Shown: positions 50,184 to 59,725, numbered from the stretch's first letter. The stretch is DNA of 64,000 bases from Solwaraspora sp. WMMD792 (GCF_029626105.1 NZ_JARUBH010000009.1:5394001-5458000); one strand, 5' to 3'. The notes: a model not told the origin generated them from the letters alone. Translations and numbers: made by a program.

Positions 50184-51416
50184 TCAGCCCGGCATTGCCA
50201 CCTGTGCCGGGGTCGACCGGTGGGTGGTGGTGCCGTCACCGAGCTGCCCGAACGTGTTGTCACCCCAGCACCACAGGCTGCCGTCGGTGCGTGCCACGCA
50301 GGCGTGGTAGGTGACGGAGAAGCCGTCCGTCCAGGTGGTCGCGGTGCCGACCTGTGCCGGGGTCGACCGGTGGGTGGTGGTGCCATCGCCGAGCTGCCCG
50401 GACGAATTCTTGCCCCAGCACCACAGGCTGCCATCGGTACGGGTCGCGCACGACGAGTCGAGGCTCGCGTCCACGCTTGCCCAGTTGCTGGCGGCGCCGA
50501 TCCGCAGCGGGGTGGTCTGGGAGCCGACGCCCCCGCCGACCTGGCCGTACCCGTCCTCGCCCCAGCACCACAGCGTCCCGTCGACGCGGACCGCGCAGGT
50601 GTGTACGTAGCCGGCCGTCACCTCGGCCCACGTCGTCGCGGTGCCCACCTGCGTCGGTGTCGCCCGGTAGCTCAGGATGCCGAGACCGAGCTGGCCGTCC
50701 GAGCTACTGCCCCAGCACCACAGGGTCCCGTCGGTCCGCACCGCGCAGGTGTGGGCGTAGCCGGTCGTGACGCTCGCCCAGGTGGTCGCCGTGCCCACCT
50801 GAAGCGGGGTCGTCGCCTTGTAGGGAGACAAGCCGACGCCGAGCTGTGCGTGACGGTTCAGGCCCCAGCACCACAGGGTGCCGTCGGTCCGCACGGCGCA
50901 GGTGTGGTTGCTGCCGATGCTGACGCTCGCCCAGGTGGTGGCGGTGCCTACCTGCACCGGGCTGGTCCGTTTGGTGGTCGAGCCGTCGCCGACCTGCCCG
51001 CTGGAGTTGTTGCCCCAGCACCAGAGCGTTCCATCCGTGCGTACCCCGCAGGTGTTGCCGCTGCCGGCGTCGATACCCGCCCACGTGGTGGCGCTGCCGA
51101 TCTGAACCGGACCGGTCCGGTTCGTGGTGGTCCCGTCGCCGAGCTGGCCGTAGAAGTTGTTGCCCCAGCACCACAGGGTTCCATCGGTCTGGGTCACACA
51201 GGTGTGCAGATTGCCGGCGGCGACCTGGGATACCGGCGCGGCGGCGATCGCCACCTCCCGCGCGTTCCGGTCGGCGGAGCCGACACCTGCCGTTGCTGCG
51301 CCCGCCGTGAACCCGATAGCCAATACGGTGATCCCGACGGAGGCCGCCACCGCGACGGCGGTTCGGGCTGTCCGCCGCCATCGCATCCGCAGCCAACTCT
51401 CCTTGTGTTCGTTCAT
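50184..51416 (-). CDS. Secreted RCC1-repeat beta-propeller protein
   Basis: The 410-residue protein has a signal region (basic [11 protein letters not shown], hydrophobic [20 protein letters not shown]). After it come seven repeats of about 50 residues with the pattern [21 protein letters not shown], as in RCC1/BNR propellers. Each blade has two regular cysteines, suggesting disulphides in an exported protein. Seven blades close a full propeller. The ligand is unknown; such proteins bind proteins or sugars outside the cell. ATG 51416. Confidence 0.85.
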   Translation of the reverse strand: MNEHKESWLRMRWRRTARTAVAVAASVGITVLAIGFTAGAATAGVGSADRNAREVAIAAAPVSQVAAGNLHTCVTQTDGTLWCWGNNFYGQLGDGTTTNRTGPVQIGSATTWAGIDAGSGNTCGVRTDGTLWCWGNNSSGQVGDGSTTKRTSPVQVGTATTWASVSIGSNHTCAVRTDGTLWCWGLNRHAQLGVGLSPYKATTPLQVGTATTWASVTTGYAHTCAVRTDGTLWCWGSSSDGQLGLGILSYRATPTQVGTATTWAEVTAGYVHTCAVRVDGTLWCWGEDGYGQVGGGVGSQTTPLRIGAASNWASVDASLDSSCATRTDGSLWCWGKNSSGQLGDGTTTHRSTPAQVGTATTWTDGFSVTYHACVARTDGSLWCWGDNTFGQLGDGTTTHRSTPAQVAMPG

Positions 51417-51885
51417 GTCCTGTTCTCCCAGACATCGTCGGTTCCGGTGAGGCGGCGTTGCCCCGGCAGGTCACCAGCGACCCGCAACTACATGCCAGTG
51501 AACTATACATCGATGTACATCGAATCTTACCGAGGCCATGGGACACCGTTGCCAATGACGGGAACGCCCCGCATGAGAGCACTGTAGGAATACGTCTTAT
51601 TAACGCGCTTTCCTGATGATGTACGGTCAGCCGCATCACCAGGATCACGGCGTAGTGCTGGCGGACCTGCCACTTCCACCAGTGCCTACGTGGACAGTGG
51701 CAGGCTGGTGGAGGACTGCACGACGGCACCGTCTGCCTGCCGTACGCTGAAAAATGCGACCTTGTCGGGGCACCGCGCTACGGTTTCTCCAGACACTCCC
51801 CGGACATCGACCGAATGGTCGTTGCCTGACAGGTTGGCCACTCCGTCCGGGTAACTGCGACGGCGGCGATGGTGGGCCGTGCCGG
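51417..51885. other. Gene-free stretch with a palindrome
   Basis: No supported gene is visible. TACATCGATGTA (51506-51517) is a perfect 12-bp palindrome about 90 bp upstream of the RCC1-repeat gene and may be an operator in its promoter region. The rest, up to the aminotransferase stop, shows only short frames. Confidence 0.5.
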
Positions 51886-53190
51886 CTACCGCGCGCCGAG
51901 ATGCTCGGCGGCGTACGCGGTGATCGTCTTGCCGAGGATCACGGCGAGTTCGGCGCACTCGTCGGTGCTGATGGTCAACGGCGGCAGCAGCGGCATCACG
52001 CCGTCGGAGTAGCTGGTCAGCAGCCCGTTGTCCCGGCAGGCCAGCCGGAGCCGGTAGACGTCGCGCACCGTCCACGGCGTACCGTCGTCGCGGTAGCGCA
52101 GCTCCAGGCCGAGCAGCATCCCCTCACCGCGTACGTCACCGACGTGCGGATCGTCGGCCAGCGTGTCACGCAGGATCTCGCACAGCTGCCGGCCACGGTC
52201 GCGGACGCCGTCGAGAAACCCGTCGGCGGTGAGGATCTCCAGGACGGCGAGGCCGGCGGCGGCACCGAGCGGGTGCCCGTCGGTGGTACTGCCGTTCGGG
52301 AAGCCGAGCCGGAACGGCGGCTCGGCGAGCGCGTCGAAGATCGGATCGGCGACCGCGAGCGCGGCGAGCGGGAAGTAGCCGGCGCTGAGCCCCTTGCCGA
52401 GCACGATCATGTCGGGCGGGCTGGGCAGCCGCTCGCTGACCGACATGGCCGCGACCCGGCCGGCGCCGGTGGTCACCTCGTCGGCGACGACATGGATGTC
52501 CCGGGCCCGGCAGTAGTCGATCAGCGCCGCCAACTGCTCGACGCTGGCGGCGTGCAGATAGTTGCCCATCACCGGTTCGACGATGACGGCGGTCACCTGC
52601 GACGCGCCGAGCCGGTCGACGACACCGGCGACGGCGTCGAGCAGTTCGTCGCCGCCGGCGACGTGCACCACGCGGTCGTCCAGCGGCGCCGACCACTCGT
52701 GCAGGATCTGCTCACCGGTGAGCGCGGTGGCCAACGGCCCGGTGCCGTGGTAGCTGCCGTGCACCGCGATGATCCGATCCCGGCCGGTCTCGCCGGTCAT
52801 TCTGCGGTGGAAGCGGGACAGCATGCCGGCTGCCTCGGTCATCTGGCTGCCGGTGTTGCCGAACCGGATGTGCCGCAGGGTCGGCGGCAGCGTCGCGGCG
52901 AGGGCGGCGGCGTACCGCACGGTGACCCGGGGCGGATGCTCGTAGCGCATGACCGTGCCGGACGGCAGCTCGTCGAGCTGGCGGCGCATCGCCGCCTTGA
53001 CCGGCTCGCACGAATAGCCGAGGGTGACGTTCCACATCGACGAGCGGGCGTCGAGGTAACGTCGGCCGGCCTGGTCGACGGCGTAGCTGCCGTCGCCGCC
53101 GACGAGGAACATGTCCGGGTCGGACTCGGCGAGGAACTCGCCCATCGGGGTGATGCCGTGCCAGGCGTGGTAGGTGGACCGGTCGATCAT
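51886..53190 (-). CDS. Class III PLP-dependent aminotransferase
   Basis: The 434-residue enzyme has the class III signature: PLP lysine in MIVLGKGLSAGYFPLAAL, phosphate contacts FGNTGSQMTEAAG and the active-site strand VIVEPVMGNYL with DEVTTGAGR. It moves an amino group between an amine or amino acid and a carbonyl. It is the last gene of a leftward operon after a thiamine-dependent E1 pair, with 4-bp overlaps. Together they could make and aminate an acyloin or aldehyde; that is inference. Confidence 0.87.
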   Translation of the reverse strand: MIDRSTYHAWHGITPMGEFLAESDPDMFLVGGDGSYAVDQAGRRYLDARSSMWNVTLGYSCEPVKAAMRRQLDELPSGTVMRYEHPPRVTVRYAAALAATLPPTLRHIRFGNTGSQMTEAAGMLSRFHRRMTGETGRDRIIAVHGSYHGTGPLATALTGEQILHEWSAPLDDRVVHVAGGDELLDAVAGVVDRLGASQVTAVIVEPVMGNYLHAASVEQLAALIDYCRARDIHVVADEVTTGAGRVAAMSVSERLPSPPDMIVLGKGLSAGYFPLAALAVADPIFDALAEPPFRLGFPNGSTTDGHPLGAAAGLAVLEILTADGFLDGVRDRGRQLCEILRDTLADDPHVGDVRGEGMLLGLELRYRDDGTPWTVRDVYRLRLACRDNGLLTSYSDGVMPLLPPLTISTDECAELAVILGKTITAYAAEHLGAR

Positions 53191-54140
53191 CGGGTGGCTC
53201 CTCGGCGGGCGGTGGACACGACGTGTTCCTCGTCCGGCAGCAGGGCGGCGCTCAGTGGCGGGCTCACCGGCGCCGGGACCGGCGCACCGGCGAGCAGGTC
53301 GAGCCGGTGCGGCGCGACCGCGCCGGCCCGCACCAGATGCAGGCCGAGCGCGGACATGACGCTGACGCCGGCCGGGGCCTCGTCGACCAGGATCACCTGA
53401 CCACCGGCGGCCCGGACCATGGCGGTGACGCCGTCGAGGTCCAGCGGTGCGGCGGTACGCAGGTCGATCACCTGGGCGTGCAGCCCGTCCCGGTCAAGGA
53501 CGGCGGCGGCCCGCAGGCAGGTGGCGACGGTGTTGCCGATGCCGACGAGGGTGAGGTCGCGGCCGGGGCGGGCGCGGCCGGCGACGCCGAACGGCAGTGC
53601 GGCGTCGGTCGGCTCCGGCTCGGGCAGCGACGCCCAGTCAGCGGCGTACAGCCGGGGCGATTCCAGCACCACCACCGGATCCGGGTGCACCAGCGCGGTG
53701 CGCAACAGCCCGGCGGCGGCGTTCGGTGACCCGGGCACCGCGACGACCAGCCCGGGAATCTGGCTGAGCAGGCCGTGCGCGGCGTGTTCGTGCTGCGCGC
53801 CGAGCTGCTCGCCGCCCTGGGTCAATCCGCGCACCACCACCGGTACGGTGAACTGCCCGTCGGACATGTACCGCCACTTGGTGGCCTCGTTGACCAGCTG
53901 GTCGAAGGCGGTGAACAGGAAGGCGGCGCGGGCGATGCTGACCAGCACCCGGCGGCCGAGCAGCGCCATCCCGACCGCCATGCCGAGCATGGTGTTCTCG
54001 GCGATCGGCAGCCGGACCATCCGCTCGGCGCCGAACAGCTCGATGAGGTCGGGCTGCTGGTAGGTGCAGAACATGCTCATCGTGGGCTGGTCGGCCAGGG
54101 CGCCGCGGACCGCCCCGACGGACGGGTGCCGGCGGGTCAT
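53187..54140 (-). CDS. 2-oxoacid dehydrogenase E1 beta subunit (transketolase-like)
   Basis: The 317-residue protein matches PdhB/AcoB-type subunits: FGAERMVRLPIAENTMLGMAVG (cofactor-side Glu), FTAFDQLVNEATKWRYMSDG and a C-terminal transketolase domain with VIDLRTAAPLDLDGVTAMV. It forms the thiamine diphosphate site with the alpha subunit. No E2 or E3 gene is nearby, so it is probably not a normal dehydrogenase complex. It overlaps both neighbours by 4 bp. Confidence 0.87.
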   Translation of the reverse strand: MTRRHPSVGAVRGALADQPTMSMFCTYQQPDLIELFGAERMVRLPIAENTMLGMAVGMALLGRRVLVSIARAAFLFTAFDQLVNEATKWRYMSDGQFTVPVVVRGLTQGGEQLGAQHEHAAHGLLSQIPGLVVAVPGSPNAAAGLLRTALVHPDPVVVLESPRLYAADWASLPEPEPTDAALPFGVAGRARPGRDLTLVGIGNTVATCLRAAAVLDRDGLHAQVIDLRTAAPLDLDGVTAMVRAAGGQVILVDEAPAGVSVMSALGLHLVRAGAVAPHRLDLLAGAPVPAPVSPPLSAALLPDEEHVVSTARRGATR

Positions 54141-55261
54141 GCCACCGGCTCCCGCACCGTGACGGCCTCCGGCCAGGTGGCACCGGGCGGCCAGGCCGCT
54201 GCGGTGACCGCGGTGACCGCGCTGGCCGGATCCGGTCGGTCGGCGGCCAGCGCGTCGGCGAAGACCTCGGCCAGCTCCGCGGTGACCTGCTCGCGGATCT
54301 CGGCGGCCCGCTGCCGGCTGGCAGCGGACGGGCTGGCGAGGGCCGGGCTGGCTGCGGACGGTCCGGCGAGGGCCGGGCTGGCGAGGGCCGCCTCGACGCG
54401 GGTCAGCGGATCCTGGGCCAGCCAGCGCTCCCGCTCGGCGGCCGGACGGTACTCACCCGGCGGCTGCGGCCCGAGCTGGGCGTGGAAATGCCGCAGGTAG
54501 GTGTGGGCGACGAGGACCTGCGGGCGGCCGGCCCGGCAGTGGGCCAGGGCCGCCGCCGCGGCCCGGTGCACCGCGGTCACGTCGTTGCCGTCCACCTCGT
54601 CGCAGTCCAGCCCCAGGCCGCGGGCGATCTCACCGGGGGTACGGTGCCGCACCAGGTCGCTCGGGGTGTGGTCCTGCCAGCCGTTCTCCTCGCAGACCAG
54701 CAGCAGCGGCAACCCGAGCACGGCGGCGACGGTGAGCGTCTCGTAGGCGGCACCGGCACCGAACGCGCCGTCCCCGCAGAACGCGACGACCGCCCGGCCG
54801 CTGCCGGCGGTCTTCTCGGCCAGCGCTGCTCCGGCCGCGATCGGCAGCTGCGCGGCCACAATAGAGCTGGCACCGAGCAGGTAGCGGGACCGGTCGGCGA
54901 TGTGCATCGACCCGGCCTTGCCGCCGCAGACCCCGCCGACCCGGCCGAGGATCTCCCGGGCCAGCCCGGCGGCGGGCACCCCGGCGGCCAGCGCGTGCCC
55001 GTGGCACCGGTAGAAGCTCACCACCCACTCATCGGGCTGCCGGGCGGCCAGCACCCCGACCGCGACAGCTTCCTGCCCGGTGTACGGGTGGACCGATCCG
55101 GGCACCTGGCCGGCGGCGGCGCACCGCAGAACCTGCTCCTCGAAGACCCTGATCCGAACCATCTCGCGGTACGCGTCCGACAGGTCCATCGTCTGGGCGT
55201 TCCCCGTCCCTGCGCCGGTGGAGAACCATTCACCGGCCGCATCGGAAGCAATCATGATCAC
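54137..55261 (-). CDS. 2-oxoacid dehydrogenase E1 alpha subunit
   Basis: The 374-residue protein has the thiamine-diphosphate motif GDGAFGAGAAYETLTVAAVL ending in the Asn of CEENGWQ, and YTGQEAVAVGVLAA and RCHGHALAAG near the start. With the beta subunit it decarboxylates a 2-oxo acid and may transfer the acyl unit. Residues about 290-315 are a low-complexity Ala-Ser-Pro-Leu segment encoded by near-repeats (54320-54400). ATG 55189 (MDLSDAYREM) is an alternative start. Confidence 0.87.
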   Translation of the reverse strand: MIMIASDAAGEWFSTGAGTGNAQTMDLSDAYREMVRIRVFEEQVLRCAAAGQVPGSVHPYTGQEAVAVGVLAARQPDEWVVSFYRCHGHALAAGVPAAGLAREILGRVGGVCGGKAGSMHIADRSRYLLGASSIVAAQLPIAAGAALAEKTAGSGRAVVAFCGDGAFGAGAAYETLTVAAVLGLPLLLVCEENGWQDHTPSDLVRHRTPGEIARGLGLDCDEVDGNDVTAVHRAAAAALAHCRAGRPQVLVAHTYLRHFHAQLGPQPPGEYRPAAERERWLAQDPLTRVEAALASPALAGPSAASPALASPSAASRQRAAEIREQVTAELAEVFADALAADRPDPASAVTAVTAAAWPPGATWPEAVTVREPVA

Positions 55262-55331
55262 CTGCTGAATGTCGCCAATTATAGGTGAACGATCGACGCT
55301 GGTCGCAATACTGGAATTGGTCGGGGTCCGG

Positions 55332-56576
55332 TCAGGATGTGGTCAGGTTGTGGGTGGCCACCCGCCGGGAAACGACGGTGACGGTGCCGAGAAAAGCTAT
55401 GGCAGCGAAGCAGATCAGGGTGGGCAGCACCCCCCAGAGTTGCGCCGCGACGCCAGCGAGCAGCGATCCGACCGGCACCGCCAGCACCGCGAGCGCCCGG
55501 CTCAACGCGAGCACCCGGCCCAGCAGCGGGCCGGGGACCACGGACTGCTGCAGCGACACCGAGGCGATCAGCCAGACCGTGGCGCAGTACCCGAAGATCG
55601 TCTCGTAGACGATCAGGGTCAGCACCGACGGCGTGACGGCGGCCAGCGGGATCAGCATCAGAGCGGCCCCGGCGAGCGGGGCGAACACCGGGACCACCCG
55701 GGGATGGCCGAGCCGGGCGATCACCCGTCGCGCGGTGGCCACGCCGACGACGGCGGCGACGCTGTTCACCGCGAAGGTCAACCCGAGCACCCACGGCGAC
55801 AGGTCGAGGACCCGGTAGGCGTACAGCACGTAGAGGCCGCCGATCGCGGATCCGCCGAGGTTCAGCGCGGCGGCGGTGACCGCGATCCGGACCAGCTCCG
55901 GACGGCCGCGTAGCGCCGCCACCCCGTCGCGCAACGCCCGTAGTGGATGTTCCGGCACCGGCGGCGTCCCGCCCGGCCGGGGCCGCAGCGCGGCGAAACC
56001 GGCGGCGGCCAGCGCCTGCGCCGCGGCGTTCGCCGACATCGCCAGCGCCCCGCCGAGGGTCTGCACCAGCCAGCCGGCCAGCGCCGGCCCGGCGATCTGG
56101 CCGGCCGACTGGGCACCGGCCAGCGCGGCGTTCGCCGGCACCAGCCGGTCCGGTTCGACCAGTTGCGGCACGGTGGCCTGCAGGCCGATGGTGACCAGCC
56201 CACCGAGGATGCCGGACAGGCCGGCCACGGCGTACAGCAGCGGCAGCGAGAGCACTCCGGCCAGCGCGGCGACCGGTACGGCCAGCACCACGGCGGCGGT
56301 GCCGGCGCTGGCGGCCATGAGCAGCCGGCGCCGGTCGACGACCCGGTCGACGACCACCCCGAGCAGCGGTGCGGCGAGCGCCTGGGCGCCGTACTCGAGG
56401 GCGAACAGGGTGGCCGCCGCCACCGGCGAGGCGTGCAGCGCCACCACCGCGACGGTCGGCAGGGCCAGCGCGGCGACGTGGGTGCCGACGACGCTGGCGG
56501 CCTGAGCGGCGACGGCCGGGCGCAGCGGTCGATCCACCGCGATCGACGTGGCGAGACGGCCGGGCATGGGCACCAC
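55332..56576 (-). CDS. Major facilitator superfamily exporter
   Basis: This 414-residue protein has about twelve membrane segments and the pattern of EntS/DHA3-type drug exporters (GVVVDRVVDRRRLLMAAS loop between segments 2 and 3). It is the first gene of the leftward operon, 70 bp before the E1 alpha start, and divergent from the RiPP operon. It is a likely exporter of the locus product. ATG 56576 follows GGAG. Confidence 0.85.
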   Translation of the reverse strand: MVPMPGRLATSIAVDRPLRPAVAAQAASVVGTHVAALALPTVAVVALHASPVAAATLFALEYGAQALAAPLLGVVVDRVVDRRRLLMAASAGTAAVVLAVPVAALAGVLSLPLLYAVAGLSGILGGLVTIGLQATVPQLVEPDRLVPANAALAGAQSAGQIAGPALAGWLVQTLGGALAMSANAAAQALAAAGFAALRPRPGGTPPVPEHPLRALRDGVAALRGRPELVRIAVTAAALNLGGSAIGGLYVLYAYRVLDLSPWVLGLTFAVNSVAAVVGVATARRVIARLGHPRVVPVFAPLAGAALMLIPLAAVTPSVLTLIVYETIFGYCATVWLIASVSLQQSVVPGPLLGRVLALSRALAVLAVPVGSLLAGVAAQLWGVLPTLICFAAIAFLGTVTVVSRRVATHNLTTS

Positions 56577-56860
56577 TCCTCGGCTCGGTCGGTCGAGTCA
56601 CCTTCCCACAGCCGCGGCCACCATCGGAAGTCACGGTGATCAAGGTAAATACCCTTCGCCCGTTTCCCTGGTCGCGAACCGACCACCGGCCGGCACGGTA
56701 ATGCTTGCCGTTCCGACGCTAGGTCATTTATGCTCATCACATCGTGCGCCGCAGACGGCGCGCATCCTCGCCGACGCACACGAATCAGCGCACCGAGAAT
56801 CTCCTGCTTGTCGTAATCCCGTGACCGACGCTGGGCGGCAAGCCTGTTGGGGAGTTGCCA
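56577..56860. promoter_or_regulatory. Divergent promoter region of the RiPP-like locus
   Basis: These 284 bp separate the exporter operon from the diiron/peptide operon and must hold both promoters. The middle is relatively AT-rich (GTGATCAAGGTAAATACCC, GTCATTTATGCTCATC). GGGGAG at 56849-56854 is the binding site for ATG 56861. Confidence 0.5.
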
Positions 56861-57619
56861 ATGGCACTCATCGATGCCGATGATCTTGATCGCAACGAGT
56901 TGGCGTACCGCGTCTTCGGCGTGACCCGCGACAAGACGCCGTGGCGCGCCGCGGACATCATCGCCGACGGGCCGGCGGACCCCAGCTGGGAGCGGGCCGA
57001 GCTGGCCTGGCGGATGTCCTCGCGCGGCTACTACGCCGAGCAGGCCGGGCTGGTCGCCGCCGCGACGCTGGCCGCGCAGACCGAGGACGCGCCGCTGCGG
57101 TTCAGCCTCGCCCTGGCCACCGCCGACGAGGCCCGACACGCGGACGCCTTCTACCAGTACGCGAAGCTGGTCGGCGGCGGTGAGCCGGAGCCGGAGGCGC
57201 CCGAGCTGATGGAGCCGCTGGACACGGCGCTGACCCGGCTGCCGTACATGGGCCGGGCGCTGGTGCACACCATGCTGGAGGGGTTCGCCGCCGACGAGTT
57301 CATCCTGCTGCGCGAGGTGTTCGCCGGTGACCCGCTCGGCCTGCTCTACCACCACGTACGCCGCGACGAGATCCAGCACGTCGCGATCGGCCTGAACTAC
57401 CTGGCCCGCGAGTCCGCCACGGGCGAGGGACGCGAGCTGTGGCGCGAGTACGGGTCGCAGTGGCATGAGATCGGCATGCGACTGACCTACCTGGACAAGA
57501 TCTCGGTGTCCCTCGCCGATTTGACCGGCCGCGAGCCCGACCGGCTGCGGCACTGGTTTCTCCGCCGGCACCGGGCCCGCCTGAGCGCCGGTGGAGTCGA
57601 CATGGACGGAGGGAGGTGA
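56861..57619 (+). CDS. Ferritin-like diiron protein (R2-type oxidase)
   Basis: The 252-residue helical protein has two EXXH pairs in order: E60 (YYAEQAG), E90-x-x-H93 (ADEARHADAF), E140/E146 (LEGFAADEF) and E170-x-x-H173 (RRDEIQHVAIG). This is the diiron four-helix-bundle pattern of ribonucleotide-reductase R2-like and fatty-acid-desaturase-like oxidases. It probably activates O2 to oxidise the peptide or another pathway intermediate. The stop overlaps the ribosome binding site of the precursor peptide. ATG 56861 is preferred over TTG 56855. Confidence 0.83.
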   Translation: MALIDADDLDRNELAYRVFGVTRDKTPWRAADIIADGPADPSWERAELAWRMSSRGYYAEQAGLVAAATLAAQTEDAPLRFSLALATADEARHADAFYQYAKLVGGGEPEPEAPELMEPLDTALTRLPYMGRALVHTMLEGFAADEFILLREVFAGDPLGLLYHHVRRDEIQHVAIGLNYLARESATGEGRELWREYGSQWHEIGMRLTYLDKISVSLADLTGREPDRLRHWFLRRHRARLSAGGVDMDGGR

Positions 57620-57624
57620 AGATC

Positions 57625-57708
57625 TTGACCATCAAGAAGGTCACCATCAAGACGCCGGCTCACGGCACCTGCAAGTACCTGGTCCCGACTCGGAAGGCCG
57701 AGAAGTGA
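57625..57708 (+). CDS. Candidate RiPP precursor peptide, 27 residues
   Basis: A TTG at 57625 is preceded by a near-perfect GGGAGGTGA (57611-57619) at 5-nt spacing. It opens a 27-codon frame. The peptide starts MTIKKVTIKTPAHG, has one cysteine (residue 15), one tyrosine (residue 17), LVP after it, and a basic end with KAEK. It contains six lysines. The frame sits between the diiron gene and a radical SAM maturase of the RiPP type, the usual place for a precursor. A GTG at 57616 would give 30 residues but leaves the binding site inside the frame. The peptide would be easily missed because of its length. Confidence 0.7.
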   Translation: MTIKKVTIKTPAHGTCKYLVPTRKAEK

Positions 57709-57762
57709 CCGCGGCCGGCGAAGCGCGGGTAAGACCGCGTGGAGGGCCGAAGACGTGATCGG

Positions 57763-57790
57763 CCGGATGGGGCGGTCCCGCCCCATCCGG
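57763..57790 (+). terminator. Hairpin between precursor peptide and maturase
   Basis: Positions 57763-57775 and 57778-57790 are exact reverse complements: a 13-bp stem with a 2-nt loop. It lies 54 bp after the peptide stop and 42 bp before the maturase start. In RiPP operons such hairpins stop most transcripts after the precursor, so more peptide than enzyme is made. Confidence 0.75.
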
Positions 57791-57832
57791 CGCACCTCGG
57801 TACGACGCGCTCACCAACTGGAGGCCCGGCCG

Positions 57833-59725
57833 ATGTCCGTATGTCTGGTCGCCATGCCCTGGCAGGCCATCGAATCACCATCACTGCCGATCGGGTTGCT
57901 CAAGGCGGTGACCGTCGCCAGCGGGCGGCCCGCCCCGACGGCGTACCACGGCAGCCTGCGCTGGGCCGAGTTCCTGATGGAACGCAGCGACGGCGAGCTG
58001 AGCCCGGCCGACTACACCGAGGTCGCCGAGGTGGGCCTGTTCGACGGCCTCGGTGACTGGGTCTTCGCCGGGGTGCTGCATGACGACCCCGAGTTCGGCG
58101 TGGAGACGTTGCGCCGCTACGCGGCCGAGTACGGCACCGGCATCGCCGGCCCGACCGCGATGCGCCAGTACGCCGCCGACTTCGTCGAGCTGGCCGCCGC
58201 CGAGATCCTCGCCAACGATCCCCGGCTGGTCGGCTTCACCACCACGTTCATGCAGAACGTGCCGAGCCTCGCGGTCGCCCGGCGGATCCGCCAGCTCGAC
58301 CCGGGCGTACGGATCGCGTTCGGAGGTGGCAACTGCGACGGCGCGATGGGGATCGCCCTGCACCGCAACTTCCCGTTCGTCGACTTCGTGGTACGCGGCG
58401 AAGGCGAGGTCGCGTTCCCGATGCTGCTCGACGCGCTCGACGCTGGCGACGACAGCCTCGACGCCAGCGACAACCTCGGTGCCGACGACAGCCTCGACGC
58501 CCGGCTCGCCCGGATACCCGGGCTGTCCTGGCGCCGGGCCGACGGCACCGCGCGGCACAACCCGCAGGGCACGCTGCTGCCCCCGGCACGCATCCCCACC
58601 CCGGACTTCGACGACTGGTTCGACCAGCTCGCCGCCTCGCCGGTCGGCGAGTACATCGAACCCAAGCTGGTCCTGGAGGGCGCCCGGGGCTGCTGGTGGG
58701 GCGAGAAGCACCACTGCACCTTCTGCGGGCTCAACGGCACCGCGATGACGTTCCGGGCCAAGCCCGCCGAACGCATGATCGCCGAGATGACCGAGCTGGT
58801 CGGCCGGCACCAGACCCTAGACGTGATCATGGTCGACAACATCATCGACAACCACTACTACGCCGATTTCCTCCCCCGCGTCGCCGCGCTCGGCTGGGAC
58901 CTGCGGCTGCACTACGAGGTCAAGTCCAACCTGCGCCCGACCGAGATCGACGCGCTGCGCGCCGCCGGCGTGGCCCACGTACAGCCCGGCATCGAATCGC
59001 TGGTCAGCCCGGTACTCAAGCTGATGGACAAGGGCGTCTCCGGCGTCCACAACGTACGGACCCTGCGCGACTGCGAGTCCGCCGGCCTCACCGTGTCGTG
59101 GAACTGGCTGTACGGGTTCCCCGGCGAACGCCGCGCCGACTACGACTCGGTGCTGCGTCAGCTCCCCCGGCTGATGCATCTGCAGCCGCCGGCCGGTTCG
59201 TCGCGGATCCTGCTCGAACGCTTCAGCCCGTACTTCGAGAACCCGGTGCTCGGCTTCCCGACCCGCCGGGCCGCCCGGCTCTACCAGCACGTCTACGACC
59301 TGCCCGAGAACGAGCTGGCCGACCTGGTCTACCTGTTCGACACCGAACCCGCCGGCCTGTCCGAGCAGGATGCCGAGCCGTTGAACGAGCTCCTCAAACG
59401 CTGGACCGACGGCTATCCGGCCAGCGCGCTGCAGCTGCTCACCGGCCTGGACGCCGATGAGATCGTGATCGCCGACCGACGCGTCGGCTGGCCGGACCGC
59501 GAACACCGCATCGCCGACCCCCGGCTGCGCCGCGCCTACGCCGAGCTGGAACACGGCCGTACCGTCCCGGCCCTGGCCGGGCGGCTCGCCGCCGCCGGGC
59601 TGCCGGTGGAGACCGACCGGCTGGCGCGGTGGCTGGCCGAACTCGACGACGCCGGGTTGGTCTTCGATGAGAACGGCCGCTGGATCACCCTGGCGACCGC
59701 CGTCGAGCCGGTCAAGGTGGCTTGA
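57833..59725 (+). CDS. B12-binding radical SAM RiPP maturase
   Basis: The 630-residue protein has an N-terminal cobalamin-binding-like domain (LVGFTTTFMQNVPSLAVARR, IAFGGGNCDGAMG) and a radical SAM domain whose cluster cysteines are C287, C295 and C298 in GCWWGEKHHCTFCGLNG. That spaced motif is typical of the RiPP (bacteriocin) maturation radical SAM protein 1 family. A C-terminal helical part of about 150 residues follows. Such enzymes methylate or otherwise alter unactivated carbons in a peptide. ATG 57833 follows GGAGG. Residues about 205-225 carry an Asp-rich near-repeat. Confidence 0.87.
   Translation: MSVCLVAMPWQAIESPSLPIGLLKAVTVASGRPAPTAYHGSLRWAEFLMERSDGELSPADYTEVAEVGLFDGLGDWVFAGVLHDDPEFGVETLRRYAAEYGTGIAGPTAMRQYAADFVELAAAEILANDPRLVGFTTTFMQNVPSLAVARRIRQLDPGVRIAFGGGNCDGAMGIALHRNFPFVDFVVRGEGEVAFPMLLDALDAGDDSLDASDNLGADDSLDARLARIPGLSWRRADGTARHNPQGTLLPPARIPTPDFDDWFDQLAASPVGEYIEPKLVLEGARGCWWGEKHHCTFCGLNGTAMTFRAKPAERMIAEMTELVGRHQTLDVIMVDNIIDNHYYADFLPRVAALGWDLRLHYEVKSNLRPTEIDALRAAGVAHVQPGIESLVSPVLKLMDKGVSGVHNVRTLRDCESAGLTVSWNWLYGFPGERRADYDSVLRQLPRLMHLQPPAGSSRILLERFSPYFENPVLGFPTRRAARLYQHVYDLPENELADLVYLFDTEPAGLSEQDAEPLNELLKRWTDGYPASALQLLTGLDADEIVIADRRVGWPDREHRIADPRLRRAYAELEHGRTVPALAGRLAAAGLPVETDRLARWLAELDDAGLVFDENGRWITLATAVEPVKVA

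Noticed and set aside
51754-53400. A 548-residue plus-strand protein
   Set aside because: It is the antisense shadow of the class III aminotransferase, which has complete PLP motifs on the minus strand.
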